Source: Polyangiaceae bacterium
GTDB lineage: Bacteria > Myxococcota_A > Polyangia > Polyangiales > Polyangiaceae
Assembly: GCA_019637295.1 (NCBI GenBank)
Contig: JAHBVX010000002.1
Location: forward strand, 868,001-932,000
Reading direction: 5' to 3'
Length of the DNA: 64,000 bases
A program made the translations under genes and the position numbers. Positions 46,944-55,811 of this stretch are shown here, one piece after another (the stretch's first letter is position 1; every line of letters starts with the position of its first letter). The notes below the pieces were generated by a model, which was given only the letters and a program-made list of their open reading frames with translations, was not told the origin of the DNA and made no database searches.

Positions 46944-47675
46944 ATGATCGAGTCCGAGCTCGCCATCGAGACCCCGCACGGCCGGATGACCACCGTGTGC
47001 GTTCACCCCGAAGAAGAGGGGCCGCATCCCGTCGTGATCTACCTGATGGACGCGCCCAGCGTGCGCCCCGCGCTGCGGGACATGGCCAGCCGGCTCGCGT
47101 CGGCGGGCTACTATGTGATGCTGCCCTACCTCTACTACCGGAGCGAGCCGTTCCGGGAGTTCTCCGCCAGCGACGAGGACATGCATCGGCGCAAGGAGCT
47201 CATGGCCGGGGTGACGCGCGCGACCGTGGTCGAGGACGTGCGCGCCCTGCTTCGGCATGCGGAACGAGTCGAGGTGGCGTCGGCGGCGAGGGTAGGAGTC
47301 GTCGGCTTCTGCATGAGCGGTCCCTTCGCCCTCGCGGTGGCCAACGCACTGCCCGAGCGCGTGGCCGCGGTCGCGAGCATTCATGGCGCGTGGTTCGTGA
47401 CGGACAAGGCCGATTCGTCGCACCTGGGCGTGAGCGGGGTGCGCGCCGAGGTCTACTGCGCTTGGGCGGCGGACGACGTCACGGCGCCCCCCGAAGACGC
47501 CGCCGCCATGGCGCGTGCGTTCGAGGCGGCCTCAGTCAAGTATCGCATCGAGCACTACCCGGGCGCGCTGCACGGGTTCGCTCCGCCGGGGGGCGCGCGC
47601 TACGACCGGACCGCGTCCGAGCGTCACTGGGAACGGGTGCACGCGCTGCTTCGTCGCAATCTGCCACGCCTCTGA
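46944..47675 (+). CDS. Dienelactone hydrolase-family protein
   Basis: 243 residues. The alpha/beta-hydrolase triad of the DLH family is present: Cys in GFCMSGPFALAVA (nucleophile), Asp in WAADDVTAPPEDA and His in GALHGFAPPG. DLH converts dienelactones to maleylacetate in chloro-aromatic breakdown, but many family members act on other esters or lactones, so the substrate is open. It is followed after 17 bp by a SAM methyltransferase gene. Confidence 0.93.
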   Translation: MIESELAIETPHGRMTTVCVHPEEEGPHPVVIYLMDAPSVRPALRDMASRLASAGYYVMLPYLYYRSEPFREFSASDEDMHRRKELMAGVTRATVVEDVRALLRHAERVEVASAARVGVVGFCMSGPFALAVANALPERVAAVASIHGAWFVTDKADSSHLGVSGVRAEVYCAWAADDVTAPPEDAAAMARAFEAASVKYRIEHYPGALHGFAPPGGARYDRTASERHWERVHALLRRNLPRL

Positions 47676-47692
47676 CACGAACCGGCGGAGCC

Positions 47693-48481
47693 ATGAGCCT
47701 TCCTCGTCTGCAGCTGTTCGAGTTCAACGATCTGCGCTGGGTTGGCGCGGACGTTCGCGACACGTTGATCGAGTCGCTCAGCCGTGGCCTCGACTGGGGA
47801 CGGACCCTCACGGGGCTGGTGGGTCCGTTCGAGGAGTTCCTCGACGCCGCGGGCACGAGGCAGGTGCTCGACCTGTGCGCCGGAGCTGGGGGCCCGGCGC
47901 TGATCCTAGCCAAGGAGTTTCGGCGCGCGGGCGCGCTGCCGCCGGAGGTGCGACTCACGGACCTGTACCCGCGACGCCGAGCCTGGGAGCGAATCACGAG
48001 GGGCGAGCCCACCCTGGTCGGGCATCCAGAGCCCGTCGACGCCACCAACATCGCCGCGGAGCTGGGCGCCGGGCGTGCGCGCGCCATCATCAACGCCTTT
48101 CACCACTTTCCTCCCGAGCTGGCGCGAGGGATCTTGGCGGATGCGGTGCGCGTCCGGTCGCCGATCTGGATCTCCGAGCCCTTCGACCGCAACCCGCTGC
48201 TGTTCCTGTCGTTCGCGCCGTTCGGCCTGGCCGCGCTGCTCAGCAACCCCGTGCTCACGCCCGAGCGCACCTGGGGCAAGGTCGCCCTCACCTGGGGCCT
48301 CACGCCTTTGGCGCTCGCGCTCAGCGCGTGGGATGGCCTGGTCAGCACGCTCCGGGTGTACGAGCGCTCCGAGCTCGAGGCCATGGTAGCGCCGCTCGCT
48401 GCGGACTACCGCTGGCGTTTCGGAACCTACCGCTACGCGCTCGGCGGCAAGGGGTACTACTTCTGGGGAGTGCCTCGCTAG
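47693..48481 (+). CDS. Class I SAM-dependent methyltransferase-like protein
   Basis: 262 residues from ATG 47693. The SAM motif I VLDLCAGAGGPALILA is clear; LTDLYPRRRAWERI gives the acidic residue of motif II. The C-terminal half has hydrophobic segments (PLLFLSFAPFGLAALLSNPVL and LTPLALALSAWDGLV), which may bind lipids or a membrane. Substrate unknown. It is preceded by the DLH gene on the same strand and likely co-transcribed. The tRNA-Pro lies just past its stop, on the opposite strand. Confidence 0.85.
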   Translation: MSLPRLQLFEFNDLRWVGADVRDTLIESLSRGLDWGRTLTGLVGPFEEFLDAAGTRQVLDLCAGAGGPALILAKEFRRAGALPPEVRLTDLYPRRRAWERITRGEPTLVGHPEPVDATNIAAELGAGRARAIINAFHHFPPELARGILADAVRVRSPIWISEPFDRNPLLFLSFAPFGLAALLSNPVLTPERTWGKVALTWGLTPLALALSAWDGLVSTLRVYERSELEAMVAPLAADYRWRFGTYRYALGGKGYYFWGVPR

Positions 48482-48542
48482 CGGGCGACGGCCGGGTTTA
48501 CCGTCGCCATCTAGCGGTACTCTCGAGTTCTCGTCGTCATTG

Positions 48543-48616
48543 TCGGGGCGGGCAGATTCGAACTGCCGACCTCACGGACCCGAACCGTGCGCGCTACCAA
48601 ACTGCGCTACGCCCCG
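48543..48616 (-). tRNA. tRNA-Pro (CGG anticodon)
   Basis: On the minus strand the acceptor CGGGGCG pairs with CGCCCCG. The anticodon loop TTCGGGT gives CGG. The D arm TAGCGCAGTTTGGTAGCGCG and the T arm GGCAG-TTCGAAT-CTGCC are of tRNA-Pro type. The discriminator is A and CCA is not encoded (next bases are CA). It lies between the methyltransferase and etfA. Confidence 0.95.
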
Positions 48617-48687
48617 TAGGACTGCCCGCCCCCAAGGGGACGGGCGCGGGACGATGATGGATGCGTCCCGTTCTGTCAAGCTAGTCC

Positions 48688-49662
48688 TCAGCCTTTGGCT
48701 GCTTTGTGCTTCGCGAGCTCCTGGGCCAGCTCCGGCACCGCCTGGAACAGGTCGGCGACCAGCCCGTAGTCCGCTAGCTGAAAGATGGGCGCCTCGGCGT
48801 CCTTGTTGATCGCCACGATGGTCTTGGAGCCCTTCATGCCAGCGATGTGTTGAATCGCCCCCGAGATTCCGATGGCGATGTACAGGGACGGCGCGACGAT
48901 CTTGCCCGTCTGACCGACCTGATAGTCACCCGGCGCGTAGCCCGCGTCGCAGGCAGCGCGACTCGCGCCGATGGCCGCGCCGAGCACGTCCGCAAGCGGA
49001 TTCATGATGTCGAAGAACTTCTCCTTGATGGCGCGTCCGCCCGAGACCACGACCGAGGCCTCACCCAGCTCCGGGCGCTCGCTCTTCACCGTCGCGACGC
49101 CCAGGTGCTGGATCCGACTCGCCGCAGCGCCCGGCGCGACCTTGGCCACGCTCTCCACCGGAGAGCTACCTCCGGTGGGCTCGGCGGGATCGACCTCGCT
49201 CTGCCGGCACGTGGCGAGCTGGATCGGCGTCGACATCTGGCAGTAGCCGAACGCGTTGCCCGCGAACATCGGACGCTTGAACGTCAGCGCGCCTCCGTTG
49301 CTGGTCACGCTCGCGCAGTCGCCGGCGTAGGCGCCGTCCAGCCGGCCCGCGACGCGCGGCAGCAGGTCCTTGCCGAAGCTCGACGCGGTGGCCACCACGA
49401 GCCGAAAGCCCTGTTTGGCCACCTCGGCCACCGTGGGTGCGAAGTGCTCGGCCACGTAGGCCCCCAGGGAGGCATCCTCGCAGGCGAAGACCTTCTCGGC
49501 ACCGAAGCCAGTCAGCTCTTGGGCGGCGGCGCTGGCCTTGTCGCCCAGCACCAAGATGGAGAAGCCGCCGCCGGCCTGCTGCGCGAAGGCGATGGCGTTG
49601 TGCGTGGTCTTGCGGACCGCGCCAGTTTCGGTGAGCTCTGCAACGACGAGTACGTTAGCCAT
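48688..49662 (-). CDS. etfA: Electron transfer flavoprotein alpha subunit
   Basis: 324 residues from ATG 49662, with a ggagg Shine-Dalgarno. The FAD-binding C-terminal domain has VVVSGGRAIKEKF, GASRAACDAGYAP, QVGQTGKIVAPSLYIAIGISGAIQH and TIVAINKDAEAPIF, the standard EtfA sequence. With EtfB it accepts electrons from acyl-CoA and other dehydrogenases and passes them to ETF-quinone oxidoreductase. It is the second gene of the etfBA operon, 15 bp after etfB. Dehydrogenase partners are not in the window. Confidence 0.98.
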   Translation of the reverse strand: MANVLVVAELTETGAVRKTTHNAIAFAQQAGGGFSILVLGDKASAAAQELTGFGAEKVFACEDASLGAYVAEHFAPTVAEVAKQGFRLVVATASSFGKDLLPRVAGRLDGAYAGDCASVTSNGGALTFKRPMFAGNAFGYCQMSTPIQLATCRQSEVDPAEPTGGSSPVESVAKVAPGAAASRIQHLGVATVKSERPELGEASVVVSGGRAIKEKFFDIMNPLADVLGAAIGASRAACDAGYAPGDYQVGQTGKIVAPSLYIAIGISGAIQHIAGMKGSKTIVAINKDAEAPIFQLADYGLVADLFQAVPELAQELAKHKAAKG

Positions 49663-49677
49663 GATCTGGTTCCTCCG

Positions 49678-50508
49678 TCAGATGACCTTCGCCTCGGTGG
49701 CGAGCTTTTGGACGAGCTCCTGCACGTCCTTGACCTTGATTCCCGCCTTGCGTCCGGGCGGAGCTTCGTACTTGACGTAGCGCGTGGTGCTCTTCAGATC
49801 CGGGGTCAGCTCCGAGAGATTCTTGATGGCCAGAGGCTTCTTCTTGGCCTGCATGATGGCCGGCAAGGGCGCGAAGCGCACCTCTTCGTAGGGGTACTTG
49901 AAGCCGGCCTCGGTGTGTTTCGACCGAACGCTGGTGGGTGACACGATGCGGAGGTCGACGGTCACGACGGCGGGCAGCGTGACCTTCACTTTGGCGACGC
50001 CGCCATCGACCTCGCGCTCGACGAGCAGGCCGTCGGGCTGCTCCTGGATGGTCGCCGCGAAGGTGGCCATCGGCCAGTCGAGCAGCTCAGCGAGCACCTG
50101 CCCGACCATGTTGGTCTCGCTGTCGACGACCTGCTTGCCCATCATGACGACGTCGGGCTTCTCCTCCTCCACGATCTTGGCCAGGGCGTGCGCCACCAGC
50201 CGGCCGTCAAGCTCCTCGTCGACCGCCTCGATGCGAATGGCGCGGTCCGCGCCCGTGGCCAGAGCCGAACGCAGGTTCGTCTCCGTCTCCTTGGGGCCGA
50301 TCGTCAGCACCACGACCTCGCCCTCGCGCTTCTTGGGGTTCTTGCCGTTCTCCGTGAGACGGAGAGCTGTCTCGAGCGCGTACAGGTCGAAGGGGTTGAT
50401 TTGCCACTCGAGCCCTGCCGTATCGATGCGATCGCCCGAGGCGGGGATCTTCACCTTGTTGTGGTTGGCGGGGTCGGCCACCCGCTTCAGCGCGACCAGG
50501 ATCTTCAC
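49678..50508 (-). CDS. etfB: Electron transfer flavoprotein beta subunit
   Basis: 276 residues from GTG 50508 (MKILVALKRVADP start of the family). It has the AMP-binding pattern LEWQINPFDLYALETALRL, TIGPKETETNLRSALATGADRAI and DVVMMGKQVVDSETNMVGQVLAELLDWP. It is the upstream gene of the etfBA operon. The divergent nadB is 212 bp away, and the promoters of both lie in that gap. Confidence 0.98.
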   Translation of the reverse strand: MKILVALKRVADPANHNKVKIPASGDRIDTAGLEWQINPFDLYALETALRLTENGKNPKKREGEVVVLTIGPKETETNLRSALATGADRAIRIEAVDEELDGRLVAHALAKIVEEEKPDVVMMGKQVVDSETNMVGQVLAELLDWPMATFAATIQEQPDGLLVEREVDGGVAKVKVTLPAVVTVDLRIVSPTSVRSKHTEAGFKYPYEEVRFAPLPAIMQAKKKPLAIKNLSELTPDLKSTTRYVKYEAPPGRKAGIKVKDVQELVQKLATEAKVI

Positions 50509-50720
50509 GAGGACCTCATTTCTGGGAATCGACCGGGTCCGGCTGGGTGCCGCTCCGGCCAGAGGGGAGGGAGCCTGAGGCGCCGGACACCCGGTCGGAA
50601 CTCCGGAAACCAGCGCCGACGCCGGGATTAATGCCTTTGAAGCGGCGCGTCAATCGCAGCCGTAGGGCTCTGGCCTCGCGCGGCTGGGCGCAGCCGGTGA
50701 ATCGCGATACTGCGCGGGGG

Positions 50721-52331
50721 ATGAAGCAGTCTACCGATTGTCTGGTCATCGGCAGCGGCATCGCCGGGCTCAGCTTCGCGCTGAAGGCGGCGGAGCACGC
50801 GCAGGTGCGGATCATCACCAAGCGCTCGCCCGCCGACGCGGCAACCGCCTGGGCGCAGGGCGGGATCGCCGCGGTCCTGGCGCCGGACGACTCGCCGCGC
50901 AGTCACGTCGAGGACACGCTCATCGCCGGTGCGGGGCTCTGTCACGACGTGGTCGTCGAGTTGTGCGTGAACGAAGGACCCGAGGCGGTGCGCTGGCTGA
51001 TGGAGCAGGGCGTCGAGTTCTCCCGCGGCGCCGACGGTCAGCTCGATCTCGGTCGGGAGGGTGGACACAGCGCGCGCCGGGTCGCGCACGCTGGTGACAT
51101 CACCGGACGCGAGATCGAGCGGGCGTTGCTCGCGCGTGTCGCCGCGCACCCCAACATCGAGATGCTCGAGTGGCACATGGGAGTCGACCTGATAACCCTG
51201 AGCAAGTTCGGCGGCCCGGATCAGTGCGTTGGCGCGTATGTGCTCGATGAGCGCACCGGCGTCGTGGAGACCTGTCTGGCGCGCGTGACCGTGATCGCGA
51301 CTGGCGGCGCGGGCAAGGTCTACTTGTACACGTCCAATCCAGACGTGGCGACCGGGGACGGCGTGGCCATGGCGTATCGGGCCGGGGCCGAGATCGCCAA
51401 CATGGAGTTTTACCAGTTCCACCCGACGTGCTTGTTCCACCCCCAGGCCAAGAGCTTCTTGATCAGCGAGGCGCTGCGGGGGGAGGGTGCGGTGCTCCGC
51501 CTGCCGGATGGCGGTGAGGCGTTCATGCAGCGCCACCACGACCGGGCGGACCTGGCCCCGCGCGACATCGTGGCTCGGGCCATCGACTTCGAGATGAAGC
51601 GCACCGGCAGTGACTACGTGCACCTGGACATCTCGCACAAGCCCGCTGACTTCGTGCGCGAGCGTTTCCCCAACATCGACGCCGAGGTCCGACGCTTCGG
51701 TTGGGACCTGACTCGCGAGCCCATTCCCGTCGTGCCGGCGGCGCACTATCTGTGCGGTGGTATCACGTCGGACCTGCGCGGGCGCTCGACGCTGCCAGGC
51801 CTGTGGGTCGTAGGCGAAGCGAGCTGTACTGGCCTGCACGGAGCCAACCGCTTGGCGTCCAACTCGCTGCTCGAAGGGCTGGTGTTCGGGCGGCGCGCTG
51901 CGGACAAAGTGCGGGAGGTCCTGCCCGAGCTGCGGCAGGCGCCTTCGCCGGACGTGCCCGAGTGGGAGGTGGGCTCGGCGGTGGCCAGTGACGAAGCAGT
52001 CGTCGTCACACACAACTGGGACGAACTCAGGCGCATGATGTGGAACTACGTCGGGATCGTGCGCAGCACGGCTCGCTTGCGCCGCGCGGCGCGTCGAGTC
52101 GCGCTGCTGGAAGAGGAGATCCGCGAGTACTACTGGAAGCACCTGGTGACTCGCGATCTGCTCGAGCTCAGGAACATCGCGACCGTCGCGGAGCTCATCA
52201 TCGCCTCGGCGGCCAGCCGCCGAGAGAGCCGCGGGCTGCACACGAACATCGACCACCCGGCGACGGACGAGGCGCTCGCCCTCGACACGGTGACCAAGCG
52301 CGGTGTGGCGCCACACCTGCGGGGGCGCTGA
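50721..52331 (+). CDS. nadB: L-aspartate oxidase
   Basis: 536 residues from ATG 50721 (MKQSTDCLVIGSGIAGLSFALKAAE), the usual FAD-binding N-terminus; the longer frame overlaps the etfB promoter. Family motifs include SRGADGQLDLGREGGHSARRVAHAGD, HPTCLFHP and GEASCTGLHGANRLASNSLLEGLVFG. It oxidises aspartate to iminoaspartate in NAD synthesis. NadA and NadC are not adjacent. The patatin gene begins immediately after its stop (52332), so translation is probably coupled. Confidence 0.97.
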   Translation: MKQSTDCLVIGSGIAGLSFALKAAEHAQVRIITKRSPADAATAWAQGGIAAVLAPDDSPRSHVEDTLIAGAGLCHDVVVELCVNEGPEAVRWLMEQGVEFSRGADGQLDLGREGGHSARRVAHAGDITGREIERALLARVAAHPNIEMLEWHMGVDLITLSKFGGPDQCVGAYVLDERTGVVETCLARVTVIATGGAGKVYLYTSNPDVATGDGVAMAYRAGAEIANMEFYQFHPTCLFHPQAKSFLISEALRGEGAVLRLPDGGEAFMQRHHDRADLAPRDIVARAIDFEMKRTGSDYVHLDISHKPADFVRERFPNIDAEVRRFGWDLTREPIPVVPAAHYLCGGITSDLRGRSTLPGLWVVGEASCTGLHGANRLASNSLLEGLVFGRRAADKVREVLPELRQAPSPDVPEWEVGSAVASDEAVVVTHNWDELRRMMWNYVGIVRSTARLRRAARRVALLEEEIREYYWKHLVTRDLLELRNIATVAELIIASAASRRESRGLHTNIDHPATDEALALDTVTKRGVAPHLRGR

Positions 52332-53402
52332 GTGGATCCGGGCACCAAGGTGGCCCTGTGCCTGCCGGGCGGGGGAGCGACGGGCGCCATGTACCAAATT
52401 GGCGCGCTCGCCGCGCTCGAGGACGGCGTCGCCGGCCTGGGCGAGCACGGCTTCGACCTGTATGTGGGCACCTCCAGCGGGGCGAGCGTCGCGGCGGTGC
52501 TGGCTGCGGGGCTGCGGCCGGAGCGGATCTACCGCGCCTTCCTCGACCCTGCCGACACCTACTTCCCCCTCGAGCGCAAGCACCTGTTGCGAATGGACCT
52601 CGTGGAGTGGCGTCGCACCGCCGTCGCCGTGTGGCAGACCTTGAGGCACGGCAGTGCGAGCCTGTTCTCCCGGGGTCCGGCGCCAACGCCTGCGATGCTC
52701 TGGGAGGAGCTGGACCGACTGTACGACGCGCTGCCCGCGGGCTTCTTCAGCCTCGACGGCTACGAGGGATTCCTCGAGGAGTTCTTCGTTCGTCGCGAAG
52801 TGCCCAACACCTTTCAGCAGATGCCGCGCACCCTGCGCGTGCTCGCCCACGATCTCGACTCGGGCGAACAGGTCTGCTTCGGCGACCCCGGGCACGAGCA
52901 CGTCGCCATTACTCGGGCGTGCATCGCGTCCATGGCCGTTCCGCCGTTCTTCTCGCCGGTTCGCATCGGGCAACGGCACTACATCGACGCGGGCGCGGCA
53001 CAGGTGAGCCATTTGGACGTCGCGTTGGCGCAAGGCGCGAACGTGATCGTCGTGGTGAGCCCGATGGTGCCCGTGTTGGCGGAGGCAGTCCCCACGGGGC
53101 ACGGCAAGAAGTCCAGCGTGCGCGACAAGGGCTTGATGTGGGTGATGAACCAGGCCATCCGCATCGGCATGCACAAGCTCTTGCACGAGTCCGTGCAGCG
53201 CATCGCGGCCAGCGGAAGAGCCGAGGTGCTGCTGATCGAGCCAGAGCCCACGGATGCGTTGCTGTTCATGCACAACCCCGCGAGCTTCGCGGCTCGACGC
53301 AAGATCCTCGAGCACGCCTATCGCACCACCCGCGCGCGCCTCGGCACCTGGTTCGAGGATCGGAGCCCCGCGTTCCTGCAGGCGGGGTACGCACCGAGGT
53401 GA
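52332..53402 (+). CDS. Patatin-like phospholipase
   Basis: 356 residues from GTG 52332, directly after the nadB stop. Patatin elements: oxyanion loop LPGGGATGAMYQIGAL, nucleophile Ser in YVGTSSGASVAAVL (GxSxG), and catalytic Asp in YIDAGAAQVSH (DxG/A). The acyl hydrolase should act on phospholipids or other fatty-acyl esters. A hydrophobic N-terminal signal is absent, so it is likely cytoplasmic or membrane-associated. It is separate in function from nadB but shares the transcript. Confidence 0.93.
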   Translation: MDPGTKVALCLPGGGATGAMYQIGALAALEDGVAGLGEHGFDLYVGTSSGASVAAVLAAGLRPERIYRAFLDPADTYFPLERKHLLRMDLVEWRRTAVAVWQTLRHGSASLFSRGPAPTPAMLWEELDRLYDALPAGFFSLDGYEGFLEEFFVRREVPNTFQQMPRTLRVLAHDLDSGEQVCFGDPGHEHVAITRACIASMAVPPFFSPVRIGQRHYIDAGAAQVSHLDVALAQGANVIVVVSPMVPVLAEAVPTGHGKKSSVRDKGLMWVMNQAIRIGMHKLLHESVQRIAASGRAEVLLIEPEPTDALLFMHNPASFAARRKILEHAYRTTRARLGTWFEDRSPAFLQAGYAPR

Positions 53403-53433
53403 AGCGCCGGCCGGGGTTTGCTATGTTGCTCGG

Positions 53434-53934
53434 GTGGTGCGAGACCGAGTCGGACTGACGCGCGCGCTGTGCGCCCTGCTGCTCTGTGCCGGCGTCACGC
53501 TGGGCTGCCAGGAGACCTATCGGGTGGGCGAGCACGTCTGGGTCGAGTGGGAGGGCAACGACTACCCGGCCTACATCGTCGATCGCGCGGGTCGGGGTCG
53601 ATTTCGGGTTCACTTCGAGGGCTACGACGCGCGCTGGGACGAAGACGTCACCCTCGACCGCATCAAGGGACGCATCACCGGTCCGGTCAGCGCCCCCCCG
53701 CCGCCGCCCAAAGTGGCGCGGGCCTCCGGGCTCGCGCCGTCGGCGCTCGGCTCGAGCGGCCCCGTCAGCGCCTACAAGGAAGGGGACAAGGTTCGGGTTC
53801 GCTGGCGGGGCTCGGTGTACACCGCGACCGTGGTCGCCGTGCTCGGCCGCGACAAGTTCGTCGTGCACTACGACGGCCACGAGAGCGCGTGGGACGAGAC
53901 CATCAGCCTGGATCGCATCGTGACCTCACCCTGA
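53434..53934 (+). CDS. Lipoprotein with two Tudor/Agenet-like domains
   Basis: 166 residues from GTG 53434 (53437 is a second GTG). The signal peptide ends GVTLGC, so it is a lipoprotein with Cys at about 25. Two repeats follow: YRVGEHVWVEWEGNDYPAYIVDRAGRGRFRVHFEGYDARWDEDV and YKEGDKVRVRWRGSVYTATVVAVLGRDKFVVHYDGHESAWDETI. Both fit the Tudor-knot/Agenet fold: VxVxWxGxxYxAxVV...xFxVHYxGxxxxWDE. They are joined by an Ala/Pro linker. This fold normally reads methylated lysine or arginine in eukaryotes; on a bacterial lipoprotein the ligand is unknown. Confidence 0.85.
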   Translation: MVRDRVGLTRALCALLLCAGVTLGCQETYRVGEHVWVEWEGNDYPAYIVDRAGRGRFRVHFEGYDARWDEDVTLDRIKGRITGPVSAPPPPPKVARASGLAPSALGSSGPVSAYKEGDKVRVRWRGSVYTATVVAVLGRDKFVVHYDGHESAWDETISLDRIVTSP

Positions 53935-54025
53935 GCTGCGGATTGTTTGGCCTGACCAGCCCTGGCCTGATAGCAGCAGACACACCAGGCGCGCTCATCC
54001 AGACGCGCCGAAGGAGTGTCGGGAC

Positions 54026-54472
54026 ATGCTCGTTCGATCGACGTATGGCAGACGGCTGTTCGTGCTGGCGGGTCTGTTGGCTTGCGTGCTCGGTGAAGCG
54101 AGCGCGGCACCCGCGCGGCCGGTCTCCCTCGGTGAGATCCGCGCGGCGGAGCACGCCGAGCTCGAGGCCGTCTTCCGCCGCTCCGTGGAGCGAGAGCTGG
54201 CGAGCCTGGACCTGTCCGCGGTGAAGACCCCCGAGCGCTTCGTGCTGAGCGCGGAGCTCACCGAGCTCGAGACGCGACGCGAGGACCGCGAGCTGCGCGC
54301 CACCGCGAAGGTGACGGCTACGCTTCGCCGTGCTCGTGGAGGCGAGCTGCATGCCATCGTACGCGGCAGCGCGACCACCGCCGAGTCCGCACGAGCGAGC
54401 CGCGCCACGATGGAGGCGGTGGTGCGCGCGGCAGCCCGCAGCGCCGTGCGGCGAGTGCCCGAGGCGCTGTGA
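54026..54472 (+). CDS. Small secreted protein of unknown function
   Basis: 148 residues from ATG 54026, preceded by gaaggag at suitable spacing. A signal peptide is clear (RRLFVLAGLLACVLGEASA). The mature part is charged, mixed alpha/beta (RSVERELASLDLSAVKTPERFVLSAELTELETRREDRELRATAKVTATLRR), with no Cys. It seems a small periplasmic domain; no family is recognised. It converges with the DUF1501 gene (2 bp apart). Confidence 0.8.
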   Translation: MLVRSTYGRRLFVLAGLLACVLGEASAAPARPVSLGEIRAAEHAELEAVFRRSVERELASLDLSAVKTPERFVLSAELTELETRREDRELRATAKVTATLRRARGGELHAIVRGSATTAESARASRATMEAVVRAAARSAVRRVPEAL

Positions 54473-54474
54473 GC

Positions 54475-55800
54475 TCAGCCGAAGAGCGGCAGGTCCAGCC
54501 CCGGCAAGGGGAACTGCGCGCTCACGTCGGCGCCGTCGATCTGCGCTAGCTTGCGCAGGGCGCGGTGGATGTGCTCCGGGCGGATGCGCACGCCGTCCTT
54601 GGCGTTGCCCAAGGTGGCCAAGCTGCTCGGGTCCACGTTGAAGGGCTTCTGATCCGCGTCGGCGGTCGCGCCGATCACGCGATTGCCCGCGATACCGGGG
54701 CCCATGGCCAGGACGCTGGTGATGGGCCAGTGATCCTTGCCGGAGCTGGCGTTGGTCCCGTTGTACTTCGGCGTGCGGCCGAAGTCGGAGCACACGACCA
54801 CGTAGGTCTTCGCGGCGATGCCCTGGGCCTGTGCCTCGTCCATGATGTAGTTCACGCCGGCCAGGAGCTTCTGCAGCTGGCGTCGCTGGCCCACGTCGTG
54901 GTTGCCGTGGGTGTCGAAGCCGCCCAGGCTGACGTTGGCGGCGACGGCCAACCCGGACTTGAAGGCTGCGATGGCCAGCTGCGCCTGCTGCATGAGCCGC
55001 TGCAGGTCGCTGAGGGCGTTGGGCAGGGTGACGGGCGTGTCCGGTAGCTGCAGCTTCTCGAGCTCGTTCTCGGCCAAGCGGGCCAGGTAGAGCTGGTTCA
55101 TCCCGCCTCGCACCTTGGGCAGGTTCATCTGCTCCTGAAGCGCGGCGATGCGCGCTGCCTGGGCCTGTGCGATGCGAGCGAACGTCTCGTCCGTGTGATA
55201 GCGGGCGCCTTGCAGGTTGGCCGGGTCGATCACGTTGGGGTAGGCGATGCGCCGCAGCACTGCCGCGCTGCTCACCCGAGTGAGCGCGACGATGTTCTGG
55301 GTCGCGTCGTAGCCACCGCTCGACAGGAACGCCATCGGCTTCTCCTTCGCGCGCGCTGCGGCCACCAGCGCGCCGAACGCGGGGTAACCCTCGGGGATCC
55401 GTCCACACCACATGGCCCGGTTGCCCGAGTCGTGGTTGTTCGTGGACGTATCCACGCCGTTGATCACGCACAGCTTGCTGCCGAACTTGGTCAGGAAGCT
55501 CTCGTTGTCCATCAGGTGCTGCCCAAGGGCGGGATCGAGATTGATGGCCTCGGGATCGTTGGGGATGGGCGAGTACTTGATGTTACCGATCTGCTGGACC
55601 GCGCTGGTCAGCCGGTTCTGGTCGGGGTTCGCGGTGGGGTCGAACGCGAACCGGGGATCCCAGCCGCCGCCCGCGTTGACCAGGATCCAGAAGGGGCCGG
55701 CGTAGGGTGGCGATTCGGCGCCCGCGTCTCGGCTGAACAGCGGCGCCGTCACGGCGAGTCCGCTGATGGCTGCGGCTTTCAGGAAGTCACGTCGTTCCAT
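54475..55800 (-). CDS. DUF1501 Tat-exported protein
   Basis: 441 residues from ATG 55800. The N-terminus MERRDFLKAAAISGLAVTAP has the twin-arginine motif RRDFLK, so export of a folded protein is expected. The body shows DUF1501 (sulfatase-fold) features: NAGGGWDPR near the start, LGGFDTHGNHDV and VVCSDFGRTPKYNG. This family often stands next to a cytochrome-type partner (DUF1592/1549-like), and that is the case here (11 bp gap). Function of such pairs is not established. Confidence 0.9.
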   Translation of the reverse strand: MERRDFLKAAAISGLAVTAPLFSRDAGAESPPYAGPFWILVNAGGGWDPRFAFDPTANPDQNRLTSAVQQIGNIKYSPIPNDPEAINLDPALGQHLMDNESFLTKFGSKLCVINGVDTSTNNHDSGNRAMWCGRIPEGYPAFGALVAAARAKEKPMAFLSSGGYDATQNIVALTRVSSAAVLRRIAYPNVIDPANLQGARYHTDETFARIAQAQAARIAALQEQMNLPKVRGGMNQLYLARLAENELEKLQLPDTPVTLPNALSDLQRLMQQAQLAIAAFKSGLAVAANVSLGGFDTHGNHDVGQRRQLQKLLAGVNYIMDEAQAQGIAAKTYVVVCSDFGRTPKYNGTNASSGKDHWPITSVLAMGPGIAGNRVIGATADADQKPFNVDPSSLATLGNAKDGVRIRPEHIHRALRKLAQIDGADVSAQFPLPGLDLPLFG

Positions 55801-55811
55801 GATCGTCCTCC

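Noticed and set aside
50628-53315. Minus-strand open frame of 895 codons opposite nadB and the patatin gene
   Set aside because: It mirrors two clearly recognisable genes and has only low-complexity His/Arg/Ala sequence.
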